Source: Manduca sexta
Lineage: Eukaryota > Arthropoda > Insecta > Lepidoptera > Sphingidae
DNA length: 64,000 nucleotides
Assembly: GCF_014839805.1 (NCBI RefSeq)
Contig: NC_051134.1
Span: 8,463,170 to 8,527,169 of the forward strand
Reading direction: 5' to 3'
Shown: one piece after another, positions 9,111 to 20,760 of the stretch
Numbering within the stretch: position 1 is the first letter of the stretch
Layout of the letters: the number at the start of each line of letters is the position of its first letter
Position numbers and translations under genes: made by a program
Notes under the pieces: generated by a model
The model's input: the letters and a program-made list of their open reading frames with translations, nothing else
What the model was told of the DNA's origin: nothing
Databases searched by the model: none

Positions 9111-11315
9111 TTCATCATTGTCGAATCCTTTATTTTGTTATAAATAGAGATGTATAATTGGAAAAGTTAATATGATATTAAGTCGCACCTGGTTGAAACT
9201 TTGTCTTATACAAATACATTAAACTGGAAGGATGCTAGTACTTATAGCTCAGGTCTTCCTATTATAAGTATCAACCGAACACAAATTTAATATACTTGTA
9301 ATATATATGAGAGAAAATAAATAAATAAATCTTAATCTTAATAAACCTTTGATATATATAGCTATTATAGATATTACATATTATATTGACAAAGCGGATA
9401 CTGGATACTAACTCGAAACCGTGTATCAAACATAAATAAAACGTCCAAAAGAAAATAGAGTCGATTCTTCAACAATGTCACAAGTATTATCCGGAGTTTT
9501 CTAAACCCCTAGAAGATATTTTATAGTCTTCAGTGCAGGAACAAAGATAAAATTGGAACTAGTTTTTTCTAAAATTTTGGTATTTATGAGACGCATGTAT
9601 GCCTCTATCTTGAATTGTATACAATTTACACGTGAAATTTATATTTTTATAGGTAGGAAAAGTAACATTCTCTCTTTCAATTAGGATCACATAGCTTGAT
9701 TCAAATCCATCTCAGATACGTAGATTAATATTTCGACAGTTTTCGAGAAACATCGTTTATTTAGTAGCATAATTAATCCGTTGGTATAACTGATGGTCGA
9801 GTACCAAAAAGACAGACAAAACCGATTTCTTAGTAATATTATAAATACTCTCATCTCATTTATTCAAGGTGTGCGGGAGATGAGGAGGCGTGAGGTGGTA
9901 CTGGACATTGCAAAATTATGTGCAAAGTGCGCACTACTAACAGGCCGGCATATTAGTAACGACTGTCGAGAGTTGTAACGCCTTTAGTAGCTTGACATTT
10001 CATATTAATATTTACATTTTATAGCTTCAACCAGAGTGTTGCAAGTAGAATATTGTCTGAATGTATAAATTGTATTTTCTTACTTTAATGAAGTAAGAAA
10101 ATCATATTGAAAACTAAGAATTTAAATAAACATATTAATTATCCTATTTAACTCCTTACTTAGTGGCAGCTCTTTAAGCTACAAAATAACAAATATTGAC
10201 CTGTATGAATGAACGATATGATTTTTGTTTCACATCTGCCTCCAAACATGACTTTGTACATGACATCATTGTTTTCGTGCGGTGATTACTAGCCAAGCGT
10301 ACTCCTGGAGTGAAATCGGTAACACAATCCGTTGGCATCACACATGCACGACATGTTTTTGGTAGATTAATGACCTCGGTGACGGTGCGTAAAATGTAAT
10401 TTGATAGGCGCGGGTTTTTTAATATATACTAGTTTTGTAAAGTTCTTTGTTGTTTCTGTAATCGCCGGCGTTGCCAAATGACATAAGAAAAGATGTTTAA
10501 GTGGCACGTGTCGTTTATATCTAGAAAACTACTCTATTTATTTCATACTGTAACTTCACAGTGAAATGTCATGATCGCTTTTATTAGGGAGTCTCTGGTA
10601 AGTTATTGTACCTCAAATTAAGCTCAAAAATTAATCTTTATATAGATAGCGACTTCGATGTGCCTATCGTTGCCACAAGTCTATAGCCAATGGTCGCTTA
10701 CTTAGCAGCTCAAAGTAATAGCCCTTTGGAGCCGTATGAGGATCGACTGCCTGCCCAGAAAAAAAAATAAACAATATTATTTCGTCAAAACTTTCTTATA
10801 CAACCAAATACATACATTAATCACAAATCATAAATGACTCCATTCATAATAACAATTTAACTCTATCATCCTGTCAAATCAATTCTGGGAAATAATTACC
10901 GACTAATATACTAATTAGTGTGAGTGAAATGGGCGTGAGTGTTCTGTCGTTCTCGCGCTATGGCATAATTAAGGCGCAGGTTGACAGGTTACAAATTGAC
11001 CGCGGCGTTGCTGCGAATATACTGTTATGTCCCTTAACATATACATATAAAAATCTATCTAGTAATGACGAAGAGATATATTCTACAAATAAGTTTGTAA
11101 GAGGTAATGGTTTACAGTTAACTGTACCTCATTTAGATAGCATTTGTATTATTCCTTAATTTACTTAACTCGATCAAAAGGATTGAATCCCGGACCAATA
11201 CATGAGAATTATATTGCGGACCTCCCGATATGTCGTTCTTATACTCTACTACTAGAACATGTCGGTAACACCATTAATTTAGCGCTCAAGAAAATTCTTT
11301 ATTATTATATTCTGA
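9111..11315. other. No gene; scattered A-rich tails
   Basis: AT-rich. The AAATAAATAAATAAAT run at 9316-9335 resembles an old LINE tail. A strong-looking splice donor (CTCTG|GTAAGTT) near 10602 follows an unconvincing 40-base frame and is not called an exon. The 61- and 79-codon ORFs show no recognisable features. Confidence 0.35.
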
Positions 11316-11485
11316 GGGTGAAGAAAAACATCGCAAGAAAACCTACATACCTGAGAAGTTCTCCATAGACATTTTGAGGGTGTGTGAAGTTTACTAATCC
11401 ACACGAGGTCAGCGTGGTGGACTACAGCCTAATCCCTCTCAGTAGTAGAGGAGGCCCGTGCCCAACAGTGGGACAGTATTTAAAG
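11316..11485 (+). repeat. SINE-B, 3' part
   Basis: Matches the second half of SINE-B (GAAAACATCG, ACCTGAGAAGTTCTCCATAG, GTGTGTGAAGTTTACTAATC, CCTAATCCCTCTCAGTAGTA, CAACAGTGGGACAGTAT). The tRNA head is not recognisable to the left, where a B-box-like GGATTGAATCCCGG at about 11180 may be a displaced remnant. Confidence 0.7.
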
Positions 11486-12383
11486 TGTGAAATTTCCTAC
11501 ACATATTTATAATCAGTTAGCGTGCGTATTATCTAATATTAAATATTAAATTAGAAACTGTTATAAATTATTTTATTATAGTTACCACCTGGCTCACGTC
11601 ACTGTCAAAATTAAACCCAATATACCGGGATTCAATAAAAATGCCGTCACTAAAGTCAAAAACGTCCGTCTCTACAAACAAAACCATAATTTAATGGAGA
11701 CACATCACTCATTAAACTGGGTTTATAATTAACATAAATCATGCGACATCTTCCGAATACACTTAACTGAAATTATCATATTTTCTGTAGGAAAATGTAC
11801 CTTGGCTCTACAAAAGTAGAGTTCTGAATCGATTTGGCGGGCGTGGATAGTACGTTCACAGATCAAAGAGCCGCAGTGACATGTGTTTTATAGTCTAAAT
11901 GTCTGTCTGTTCTCACGACATCAAATCTGACCTATTAATGTGGATATTTCATGTATTTGATACTAGTTGGGGCTTGCGGCGCCGGTCGTTAGGAATTCTT
12001 GATGTTTTTCGAGCAGGTGATTCTGTTTTGAATTTTCAGATGTATCTATACTATTTATTTTTGATTTTGTTATGAGATATAATGTATTGATAGATAGACA
12101 TATGAGACATTTTGAAAAAATATTAAAGACAAGATGTTTCTAAAGTAAATATTTCAAGCCTATCGTTGATTGAAAACTAGATACTTTTTAATGTGACACG
12201 ATAAAAATGATTTAATTTTAGGTCCATATTTGTATAAAAGAAACACCGAAGTATACTCTAACATAAGTATATTTTATAATCTATGCATTATAATGAATAT
12301 GAAATCAGAAACAGAAATCCTATGGTATTGTAAATTCCTTATATTTCGACTACAATCCATTAACATACTTTGTTTTGTTTCAG
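11486..12383. other. No recognised feature
   Basis: AT-rich with no ORF of interest. A short GC-richer stretch at 11840-11890 has no frame support. Confidence 0.35.
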
Positions 12384-12591
12384 ATATGTAACAATGGCCT
12401 CATTTCTATATTCTACGATATTTTCCTACCTACCTTCCACAAGAAACATTGGTATCCGAGACCTCACGTGTGGTCGAAGAGTTGACATTATTACACTTTA
12501 CTTGACCGTTTCTACTAATTTGCCACATCAAAGGCAAGGCGTAGGAAACCATTTTGCTGGTGTAATTATTTCAAATGTTGCGTGTAATTAG
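12384..12591 (+). other. Open frame after a splice-acceptor-like site
   Basis: TACTTTGTTTTGTTTCAG is a good pyrimidine-rich acceptor. After it, one frame stays open for about 68 codons (through MASFLYSTIFSYLPSTRNIG and ITLYLTVSTNLPHQ) to TAG at 12589-12591. No domain is recognised, and codon use does not separate it from chance. It could be a terminal exon or the antisense of an old repeat. Confidence 0.2.
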
Positions 12592-13027
12592 ACGAAACAG
12601 TTTCCGTCACCTGTCGCCACCGGTTACTAAAAATCAAAGTTAATTGATCATTAGATATTATTTTTATTTCAATTATGAGTATAGGCAGGAAAGTAAACTT
12701 CGATTTTAAAACGAGGTGGTAAAATAGAAATTAAATAAAAAGAGATTCCGCGGTAGAACGTAAGCAGATTTACTTATTATTTTATGGTACACCCACTATA
12801 CTTAGGTACTTTCCGTCGCATGATATGATAGGGAGCGAGCTTATTGATAGGGAAATTACATCGCAAAACGTGTTGACTGGCCCGAGCCACGGGTCACGAC
12901 TCTAAGATAGCACAAACTGAGATTACACGGAAAGTCCGAATCAGTCGAACTTCATATTTTCGTACATTTGACCTGATGATAAAAATAGAAGCATATAGGT
13001 AGAAGTATCTTGATATTATATACATAC
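12592..13027. other. No recognised feature
   Basis: AT-rich with no ORF or repeat shared elsewhere in the window. Confidence 0.35.
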
Positions 13028-13085
13028 ATACACTCACGCATTTTTTTCCCGAAGAGGTAGAGGCAGAGGCGCAACTGGTGTACCG
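13028..13085 (-). repeat. SINE-A 3' fragment
   Basis: CACTCACGCATTTTTTTCCC followed by GAAGAGGTAGAGGCAGAGGC matches the inverted 3' end of SINE-A. Only the tail region is left. Confidence 0.55.
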
Positions 13086-13352
13086 ATATAGTTGTATAAG
13101 AAGAAAATGCACTCTTTTTCTTTTATGTAATTTAAATTTAATGTTATTGCTACTATTATTTCCTAAAAAATCATGTCATTGGTTTATAAATAGTTAATAT
13201 TAAAACTGGCGCTTCTTTTCCTTAACGCATGGTGCGACATCTTGCAATGTTGTGCATTTAAGATGATTATTATTCTTACACGTTGTTGGAGCTAGTTATA
13301 ATGTTAGGTATAAAACAAACAATGATAAATAAACTACATATTATGACAATCG

Positions 13353-13572
13353 TCAGAGAAGGTAGTCGCCAGGTAAACGGTTGAGAGTCAAAAGAACACT
13401 CAGTAGACTTTGCAAGATGGAAAAAAGTGTTGTGCGCCAAATGCCCTTCCATAAAGAAATATTGTTTACGAAGAGGAGCATATTTGAGTTTCCAGATACT
13501 GCATCTATCGCTGCAGTAGCGTTGCGTGCGCGATACGTCATCCGCTTTAAGAGTCTTCGCATTTTTAGTCAA
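13353..13572. other. Both-strand ORF overlap of unknown nature
   Basis: The plus strand has a frame through MEKSVVRQMPFHKEILFTKR and on for about 40 codons. The minus strand has a frame of up to 98 codons here. GC content is above the surroundings. I cannot choose a strand and recognise no motif in either product. Confidence 0.2.
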
Positions 13573-13589
13573 ATTGACATTGTATTTTT

Positions 13590-13725
13590 TTTAAGAGCCC
13601 GGTGTTGTACTCGATATGACGACAGGCTCGTCTCTTTAGCATTGTAGAACGAACACACAGCGGAAAGTGGCCAAATCGCGCCTGCCTACCCATGTCGGAA
13701 TAAGAGGCGTGAGTGAGTGTGAGTT
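13590..13725 (+). repeat. SINE-A body fragment
   Basis: GAGCCCGGTGTTGTACTCGA, ATGACGACAGGCTCG, ACGAACACACAGCGGAAAG and GGAATAAGAGGCGTGAGTG follow the order of the SINE-A body and tail. The copy is old and lacks the tRNA head. Confidence 0.55.
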
Positions 13726-13794
13726 ACTCATACTATCTATCTAGTATATCTCCTTATCATGTATTGTAGTCTTTACCTTAAACTGACTTTGAAA

Positions 13795-13940
13795 AGAGCA
13801 GCACCAGAGTTTCTTATCCGTTCTTCTCGGGTGAGAACTGCTTTCCGAACTGGTGGTAGAGTTAATATTGACGGAATCTAAATAATGTATATCATTTTTA
13901 GGGATTCAAATAAAAATATTTCATTTCATTTCATATGAAA
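13795..13940 (+). repeat. Repeat G, LINE 3' end with TTTCA tail
   Basis: CACCAGAGTTTCTTATCCGTTCTTCTC and AACTGGTGGTAGAGTTAATATT reappear inverted at 57778-57940 as GAAGAACAGGCAAGAAACTC and so on. Both copies end in a short ATTTC/GAAAT repeat. A shared 3' end plus a simple tandem tail is typical of 5'-truncated non-LTR retrotransposons. No coding part is visible. Confidence 0.6.
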
Positions 13941-14423
13941 CATCAAATTCTCAGTTCACGATATTTTCGTCTCAGAGTAATCGTGCATCGAATATGTACA
14001 GTACACAAATACGTTTAGAGATGCTACTACTAAAATGGTATATACCGGCTCCAATGAGCTATAATGTTTACCACTGGCGTCATCTGGCGCCAAGAACCAC
14101 CTGCCGAGCCAATATTTCAACAGGTATTTATAGATACACTGAGGTGGACGTCATTTTTTAAATTTCACACAATGATTTATTGTTACAGGCGTGGGACTGT
14201 AAATCATATGTCAGTTGGGCATCGCTCTTACACCTACCGCGTTAATAGTGGACGCAGTACTGGAATTATATCGAGGTGATAGTACCAACTTTTTGATACG
14301 ATATTTTTATGAATTTTGTTTCTGGAGTGTGTGAATAGGAATGATAGGGTAGTAAATAACGATGCCATCATTAGTAATTTTAAATATTTAAAACTGATGC
14401 CATTATGACACATAATAAACAAA

Positions 14424-14744
14424 TAATAATACCAGCCCTGTATTATATACTTGCCCACTGCTGAGCACGGGCCTCCTCTACTACTGAGAGGGATTAGGCC
14501 TTAGTCCACCACGCTGGCCTAGTGCGGATTGCTAGACTTCACACACCTTCGAAATTCCTATAGAGAACTTCTCGGATGTGCAGGTTTCCTCACGATGTTG
14601 TCCTTCACCGTTAAAGCGAACCATAAATTCACAAAGAATACACACATGATTTTTTAGAAAAGTCAGAGGTGTGTGCCCTTGGGATTTGAACCTGCGGACA
14701 TTCGTCTCGGCAGTCCGTTCCACACCCAACTAGGCTATCGCCGC
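14424..14744 (-). repeat. SINE-B, full length
   Basis: Complete inverted copy. The head at 14675-14744 includes GGCGATAGCCTAGTTGGGTG when read on the minus strand. The 3' end is at 14424-14460 (AATAATACCAGCCCTGTATT). A T-run on the plus strand follows the head at 14746-14760. The 65-codon ORF here is repeat read-through. Confidence 0.85.
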
Positions 14745-14929
14745 ATTTTTTTTTTTTTTTAATATAATAAACAAAACATCATATAAATATAATAACTAGT
14801 AAGTAGATCTGATGTTTCATTACAAAACAAAATCGTCCTTTCAAATTAATTGCCAATAATTTGGTTGTATCAACTCTATACAGCGCCGTTTAATATTTGA
14901 TTGCATCTATGCCCGCCAACATTATCACG

Positions 14930-15060
14930 GTATACACTTGACAACGAGGAAGTGGTTTGTCAAACTGACAAATAGCTTGACGCGGCCGAAGCCATTGGAC
15001 TTTATGTCTGCTGCGCGACTTTTTAATTTTTAGTTAAAATAAACGTTGTTTATTGATGAC
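14930..15060 (+). promoter_or_regulatory. Possible promoter of a small gene
   Basis: TTTGTCAAACTGACAAATAG, then TGACGCGGCCGAAGCC, is a GC-raised segment with inverted TGTCA/TGACA motifs, lying just upstream of an Arg-rich open frame at 15250. No TATA box or firm initiator can be fixed, so this is inference from position and composition. Confidence 0.2.
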
Positions 15061-15249
15061 TACACCGTACCATTAGCACGGTGAAATAATGTCGAATAGC
15101 ACACAATTTACGAAATGTATCATTATGGTTAGTTATGTGATGAGTATAATGTGACTAGTGTTTGTAGAGCTGCGGTTCTGCGTCGTTTGAACCGACTGAG
15201 GGGTCTGCGTAAATTTTTGTTTGGTAAATGCATTAGGTCTACACGAATG

Positions 15250-15420
15250 AGATTATTTTTAAGATGTAACGCATGGATTTTAAATAGTTTTTCAGTACGA
15301 AGACATTATAATACTGCGTATCTAGTATCGAGATTTTGTTATGTAGAAAAACCTGACCTGTGGTTGCACAAAAGCATAATAGAAACAATAACTACACCAT
15401 CAATAAGTTTGAATGCATAA
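15250..15420 (+). CDS. Possible N-terminal exon, mitochondrial-targeting-like
   Basis: From ATG 15250 the frame starts MRLFLRCNAWILNSFSVRRH and ends at TAA 15418-15420. The first 25 residues are basic, hydroxylated and hydrophobic with no acidic residue, which is the composition of a mitochondrial presequence. The frame is also open upstream to about 15136 with further Arg-rich residues. A splice donor candidate (CTTAG|GTATAA) lies nine bases past the stop. Repeat C starts 35 bases downstream. I do not recognise the protein; it could be the first exon of a gene, a pseudogene or chance. Confidence 0.25.
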   Translation, partial: RLFLRCNAWILNSFSVRRHYNTAYLVSRFCYVEKPDLWLHKSIIETITTPSISLNA

Positions 15421-15454
15421 GCTTAGGTATAATATAGAAGGAGGCCAGTATTTT

Positions 15455-15705
15455 TAATACCGGTACGGGAATGTGTCCCCACTGCGCCTGATGGAAAGTG
15501 CAGTGGAGTCCAATAGAATGTTGATTGACGAGAGTTGATTACGCCTCGACAGTCGACGCAGTAATGCCGGCCTGTTGGAACCGGATATACACAGGCTGAT
15601 CCCGGAACGCGACACACTTACGTGAGCCACTGTGGTGGGTTTTAACACCTTGTGTACGGTGGTCGCTATTCGGACGGATCTAAAATACATTCTACCACCA
15701 GCAAT
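15455..15705 (-). repeat. Repeat C
   Basis: Inverted copy of the unclassified family seen at 30168, 34240 and 45560. Diagnostic strings are AATGCCGGCCTGTTGGAACC, CAGGCTGATCCCGGAACGCG and TGTACGGTGGTCGCTATTCG. ORFs across it on either strand are repeat read-through. Confidence 0.75.
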
Positions 15706-15779
15706 GGTGCAGAGTGACCCGTGCCAAAAGCTTAATTCTACTACAAGTGTTTTAAAACAATATTACGAATCTGCAAATA

Positions 15780-15870
15780 CATTAGATAGTGTTTTTACTG
15801 TTTCTGGGCGGTCGTTTCGCTTACCATCAGACGAACGGCAAGCTCGTCTCGTCATTCAAAAAACAAAAAA
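15780..15870 (+). repeat. Repeat D, 3' end fragment
   Basis: TTTCTGGGCGGTCGTTTCGC, TTACCATCAGACGAACGGCA and AGCTCGTCTCGTCATTCAAA match the 3' end of repeat D (28878, 48405), followed by an A-rich stretch. Confidence 0.7.
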
Positions 15871-16363
15871 CATTAAAAAACACTTGCACTCAAAATTGTT
15901 TACATACTGGTGCCTGGAAGTAGAATAAGACTATGGTATTTACTCTCGGACTGTTGATTTCTACAGCCAATTTAATACCCATAAATGTTTCACCAAAAAT
16001 TAGGAGCGCTTATAGTATTAAAAATAAACTCTAACAAATATGTGGTATTTAAAACTAATCATATATTTAGCCGACGCGTGCTCTATGACCAAGGTTCGCT
16101 TCCTGGCTCGTAACTTTTAGTTAAGGCGGTGATTTGTTCGTATATCTACGGCCCAGATTTTTAACCGTACCAGTTAAATATGGCTTGGGCTCGGATTATG
16201 TGGAAACTGTTATGGGGGCGTTAGATTTATGGTTTAATAGATTTGAGATATTAGTGACCTTTTTTTAAATTTTGTTCACAGTTAGATAGAATGTTCTTTC
16301 TTATTTTACTGAAAAACATTTTTTTCAAGTTTCCTTAATTTTATTACTGACTAATTTTATTGT
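15871..16363. other. No recognised feature
   Basis: AT-rich. A possible tRNA-like string near 16080-16115 is too weak to call. Confidence 0.35.
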
Positions 16364-16600
16364 TTGCCTCGTGGCGTAGTTGTACTGCATGCGCGGTACG
16401 ACAGCGCTCTGAGGTCCTGGGTTCGAATCCCGGGTCGGGCAAAGTGATATTTGGGATTTTCTGCGCAGTATATGCCCGTAGTCTGGAATTTTTGCCCGAT
16501 ATGGCGATAGCCCCCTATCACACACTTGGCGAAAAGTGGGTACCCTGGTTGCGTCTCTGCATACCCCTTCAGGGATAAATGCGTGATATGTGTGTCTTAA
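16364..16600 (+). repeat. SINE-A, full length
   Basis: The head GCCTCGTGGCGTAGTTGTAC has a near-perfect B box (GGGTTCGAATCCCGGGTCGG). The body then runs through GCCCGATATGGCGATAG with a short deletion before CACACTTGGCGAAAAGTGG, and ends at GGGATAAATGCGTGATATG. It is close to the 4163 copy. Confidence 0.85.
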
Positions 16601-16754
16601 TTTTATAATTGATAAATTTTTTTTTTATCGAGTTAGCCTTATTCATTGAAAATGTTAGAGTTGTGTGCTTTGGGTTTTGAACCATGTTTTGACGGACTCA
16701 TAATGCTACATGATATTATAGGTATATTTTATTTTAATAACTTTTATCCTTAGG

Positions 16755-16838
16755 AAATACAAGCACAAGCCGCGGGAGAAGTTACTATTTATGAACAGTA
16801 TTCAGAGATCACGCAAGAAACTCGTGATCCGCTGAGGT
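16755..16838 (+). other. Candidate host exon of unknown gene
   Basis: AACTTTTATCCTTAG is a good acceptor ending at 16754. GAG followed by GTGATC is a fair donor at about 16838-16839. Frame 1 is open across the block (EIQAQAAGEVTIYEQYSEI...), with G-rich first codon positions and A/T third positions. Frame 2 is also open and GC3-rich (KYKHKPREKLLFMNS...) up to TGA at 16836-16838. Both cannot be right: frame 1 would be an internal exon, frame 2 a terminal exon. GC content is well above the flanks. I recognise neither product. The CpG-rich DNA to 16925 could be UTR. Confidence 0.3.
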
Positions 16839-16939
16839 GATCACCGGTCGGAAACGGAAACTCGCAGCGGAGGGCGCTGCCGTCGCTTCCGGCCCTGTCT
16901 CCCGCACTTCCGGTCAGGTTTCGTGATATCTTAAGACGC

Positions 16940-19900
16940 TGGTTAATGTGAGGGGTATTTGTTTTGTTTTGATATTACAAATACTTCTGTCATATTTTGC
17001 ACTACCTTTTTTACTTATAACTGTATAGGTACATGTATATATACAGGTAGTAGGTATATATTTTTTCAACTCTCTTAATATCGGCATAAAAAACTTGATA
17101 GTTGTGTTTTATGTCCTTAAAAAGTAGGAACACGATCTGTATCTTCAAACAATAAAGCCTTACCTGACATCAGATATTCTAACAAAATATCATAAATTCG
17201 TAAATAAAATTAGACCACAATTTTATTCAAAACTTAAATCAACTTTATTCATTAACAATAAGCATGTCATAAATAGTCTATATCATAGTAATGATATATA
17301 ATTATTCATTACCATCAGGTGCTCCACGTCACTGATCCACTGCTCTAATCAAAATATTTTACGCGTACATACATAGAGTTGACAATATTATAGACTATTA
17401 CAATCCATACGACACATAATGCTTGTAATATTCAGGTTACAACATTATTCTAGAAATCTGGATAATGTAGTGACAGGTTTATTGTGAAAAACTGCGCAAG
17501 TGAGGACAGCTCTGGAGAAAAATATTTAGGAAAATTATAGGATTTCAGATTTTTCTATAGTTAGATTCGAAGCTATTCATCATTATGATGTACGATACTC
17601 TCCACCTACAGTTAATTTTGTTTCGAAAATGCATTCAAAAAATATTATATTTAAAATCATCGTGATTTTGACCTATTTATATTATACAATCGAAGTTCTT
17701 CGGCAAACCGTGTTAAAAATGTAAACAACTATCTACCAATTTATCAATATTTTATTGAGCTTTCTGAAAGTAAAATACGTAAATAAATAATCTACCAATT
17801 TATGAATATTGTATTTTAAGGCACAGTTAATTCTCCTAAAACAATCATAACTATGTATGGTCTATATAGATAATATATCTAAAATATAGATATTGAATCA
17901 CCTTACACGAGTTATCATTGGCCTATTTCCGTAAATCTCTACATCTTTATTCCTTTATTTCATCGAAAAGCCCTCATTTACAAGATATTGGGGAGACAAT
18001 TACCTAGGATATACATAAAAAGTTATAAAAAAAATCTCAATGACATCGAATTATAACTTTTCACACCTATAAATAAAAATACGAAAGTAAAACCATCACA
18101 TATAGTATTAATCGCCAACGATCGATGACACTTACTTTTCCACGCTTTACATCAATCGCTACAGGTACGCCGTCAGCTGTGGGCCGAAATAGTCAGTGGA
18201 TCAACGAGTTTATACCGAAGACATAATGAGGTTATGTGAAAGCGTTTTGAAGAAAAATATTTATAGACAAGATTATATTACAGTTCGGTCAAATAGTGTC
18301 ACACGATGTGTTAAATAAGGAATATAAATCTATGTTATATGTTTATAAACTGAATCTCAAGACTGATCTAATTGTATGCAAATAAGATTAATGGTAATGA
18401 AATATATACAATTTTCAAGCTTGAGGGGGATAACTGTAGCTTTTATTTATTTCTAAGAGAGAGACGCCTTATAAACAAATAGATATAATATAATGTAAGT
18501 ATATATTTTTGCACACGCGATTCAATGTAGAAAAGTTGCCGATATTATAATCTAATTATGATTTTAAAATAGAATTGTAAGATTACGTTAGTTCTAGCAA
18601 ATAAGGCATATATTATATTGGATCTTTTCAGAAATATTAAACTTAAATTATTTATATCAATAATCGCGACACCAATCAAAATCTTATAAACCTGATCAAA
18701 TATTATAATAAATAGGGTACGGTAGTGACTTGGCATACAGCCTAATTGTGTGTAATTCATAATAATATTGTAAATTCAATAACATTCATTTGTTATGAAC
18801 TGATTATTATACACTCGTGTGTTTTCTCATGAGAATCATGAGCCACGCAATAATTTCACTTCCATAAAACCTAAATTCAAAACAAATGAGTCTTTAATGT
18901 GTTATGGTAATGGCTAAAATCTCTTATTTCACAGAAAACTTATTGCCAGCTACGATATTGTTCATACTTTCAAATCCAATACCATTCCCTTACTTTTTTC
19001 ACGTACATATTTAAAATAAATAATATAATTTTGTTCAAATATAATTGCTTTAGGATTTGAAACAATACGTGTCAAGATGTTTTAATGATATTCTTTCAAT
19101 ATACTTTAAAACTTGTGTTTTTGGTTTCTCTTTATTTAAATTGAAGCAATAATATTGAATATAAAGATATGTGTCCTCGCAGTCATATTTGAAGCAGCTC
19201 GGTTAGAAACAGTTCTCCCAATAACCAACGCCACTAAAAATTTCCGTCAAACATCCGATCAACAATTATAATAAATCGGATACGGTAATGACTTGGCGTG
19301 CGGCCTAACTGATGGTAATTATCAGCATAAAAAACAATGCAACACCTGAAATATTTCGTAGATATTTCTTCGACGTTGAAATGTGCCAAGTAATGACGAT
19401 AGTTTTGTAGTCGAGTATTCTGCTATGTTCTGATCAAATAGTTGTTTAAAAGCGTGTATTTTTGTTTATGGGGATGATAAGGTTTGTTTAGTTATTTAAC
19501 GGGATTAGTCTTAAGTCTAATTATGAGCATAGCCAGCTTTTAAACCCGTGGACAGCATCTCAAATTTAGGCTTTGGGGAAAATGCGGAAATTTCATATGG
19601 GTGGTCACAATAATGTAAAGCATATTCATTCTTGTGGTGCACACTTACATTTTAATTTGCATGCTTATTGCTATTCGGTGAATCTATAGACCTTTGTTTT
19701 TGTTAGACATACCTTTTAACCGGATGCGGTAAGGCGAGGAATGGTATTAAAACATGAATGTATGCAACATGCATCTATTTATGCTATTCTCTAGTAGTAA
19801 TATAATTAATCAATTACAACCGTGCTTGAAACTTCACTCACTTTGAAAATAAAATTTAAACGTAATAACAAAAAATGTGAATTCGAAATCGTCCTCTATA

Positions 19901-20647
19901 ATATAACTGTAGTTGTTTTTTTCGCCGTTCCGTGTTTCATGACTACAATATTATCGTACATAATATTTTTGAGGAGAGTTGATGCCTCTTTGTTGAAAGA
20001 GCTGTGGATTTCGTCTTTACAATAAAATTATTTCCAATGAGTTCTTCCTTTTAGAACAGATTGGCTGTTTCCACAAGTTCTTCAATATCATTTATATTTT
20101 TAGTCCAATATAAACTGAAATCAAATATTTATCGATGAAGTAGTCAGGAGAAAAAACTAACAGTACAGAATTTTTTAAATAAACATTCTAGCTTTCATAA
20201 CTTTCATATGAAATGCGATAATGCTTTTTTTTATTTCAAGCAATTACACTAATGCAAGTTATCATGATGTGTCCATAATAAATATTAAAATGTACTGCTA
20301 GAATGTTATTAATAGAAGATATTTTATTTCCAACACGTGCAAATTTTATTTACGTTGGTATAGCACGAATTCTTGAGAACATACGAATTTATACACTTTA
20401 TTTAATGGCTGTAATCGACTTCAAATGGGAAGCGGATAGTAATCTTTGAAACATTCAGTCATGAATAGTTTATCGAAATTAATTTACTGTTAAAGTTTTT
20501 CGACGAAGTGGGATATAATTATATTAATATGATGTCCAACTAATTATTGAAATCTACATATACAAATAAATACGTCCAATTATTGTTCCAAATTCCAATA
20601 ATTGATATAAAATATCATGTCTTGATATCAGATATTAACCTACCCTA
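16940..20647. other. AT-rich stretch, nothing recognised
   Basis: About 3.7 kb with no tRNA head, shared repeat or exon-like block. The 71-codon ORF at 18545-18760(-) and the 67-codon hydrophobic ORF at 19822-20025(+) are AT-driven. It reads as intron or intergenic DNA. Confidence 0.4.
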
Positions 20648-20760
20648 TAAGTATATATTTATTTATTTTTTATTGGATCGCCAGTGAGTACATTAAGCAC
20701 AAAAGAAAGCAAACACAAATTAAACTACCCAGTTACAGGCAACCACAACTAACATAAAAT
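20648..20760 (-). repeat. LINE-tail-like fragment
   Basis: TATTTATTTATTTTTTATTG then GGATCGCCAGTGAGTACATT resembles the layout at 22779-22825, where a TTTA tract meets AGGACAGCCAGTAGATGTT. It may be the 5'-truncated 3' end of a related element on the minus strand. Confidence 0.3.

Noticed and set aside
10560..10605. Mini-exon ending in CTCTG|GTAAGTT
   Set aside because: Only about 40 bases with weak coding content; GGGAG-TTTTATTAGGGAG-type strings recur in LINE tails.
13276..13647. THAP-like or zinc-finger exon on either strand
   Set aside because: Cys spacing in the minus frame (YCSDRCSIWKL) does not complete any finger pattern I know, and both strands are open.
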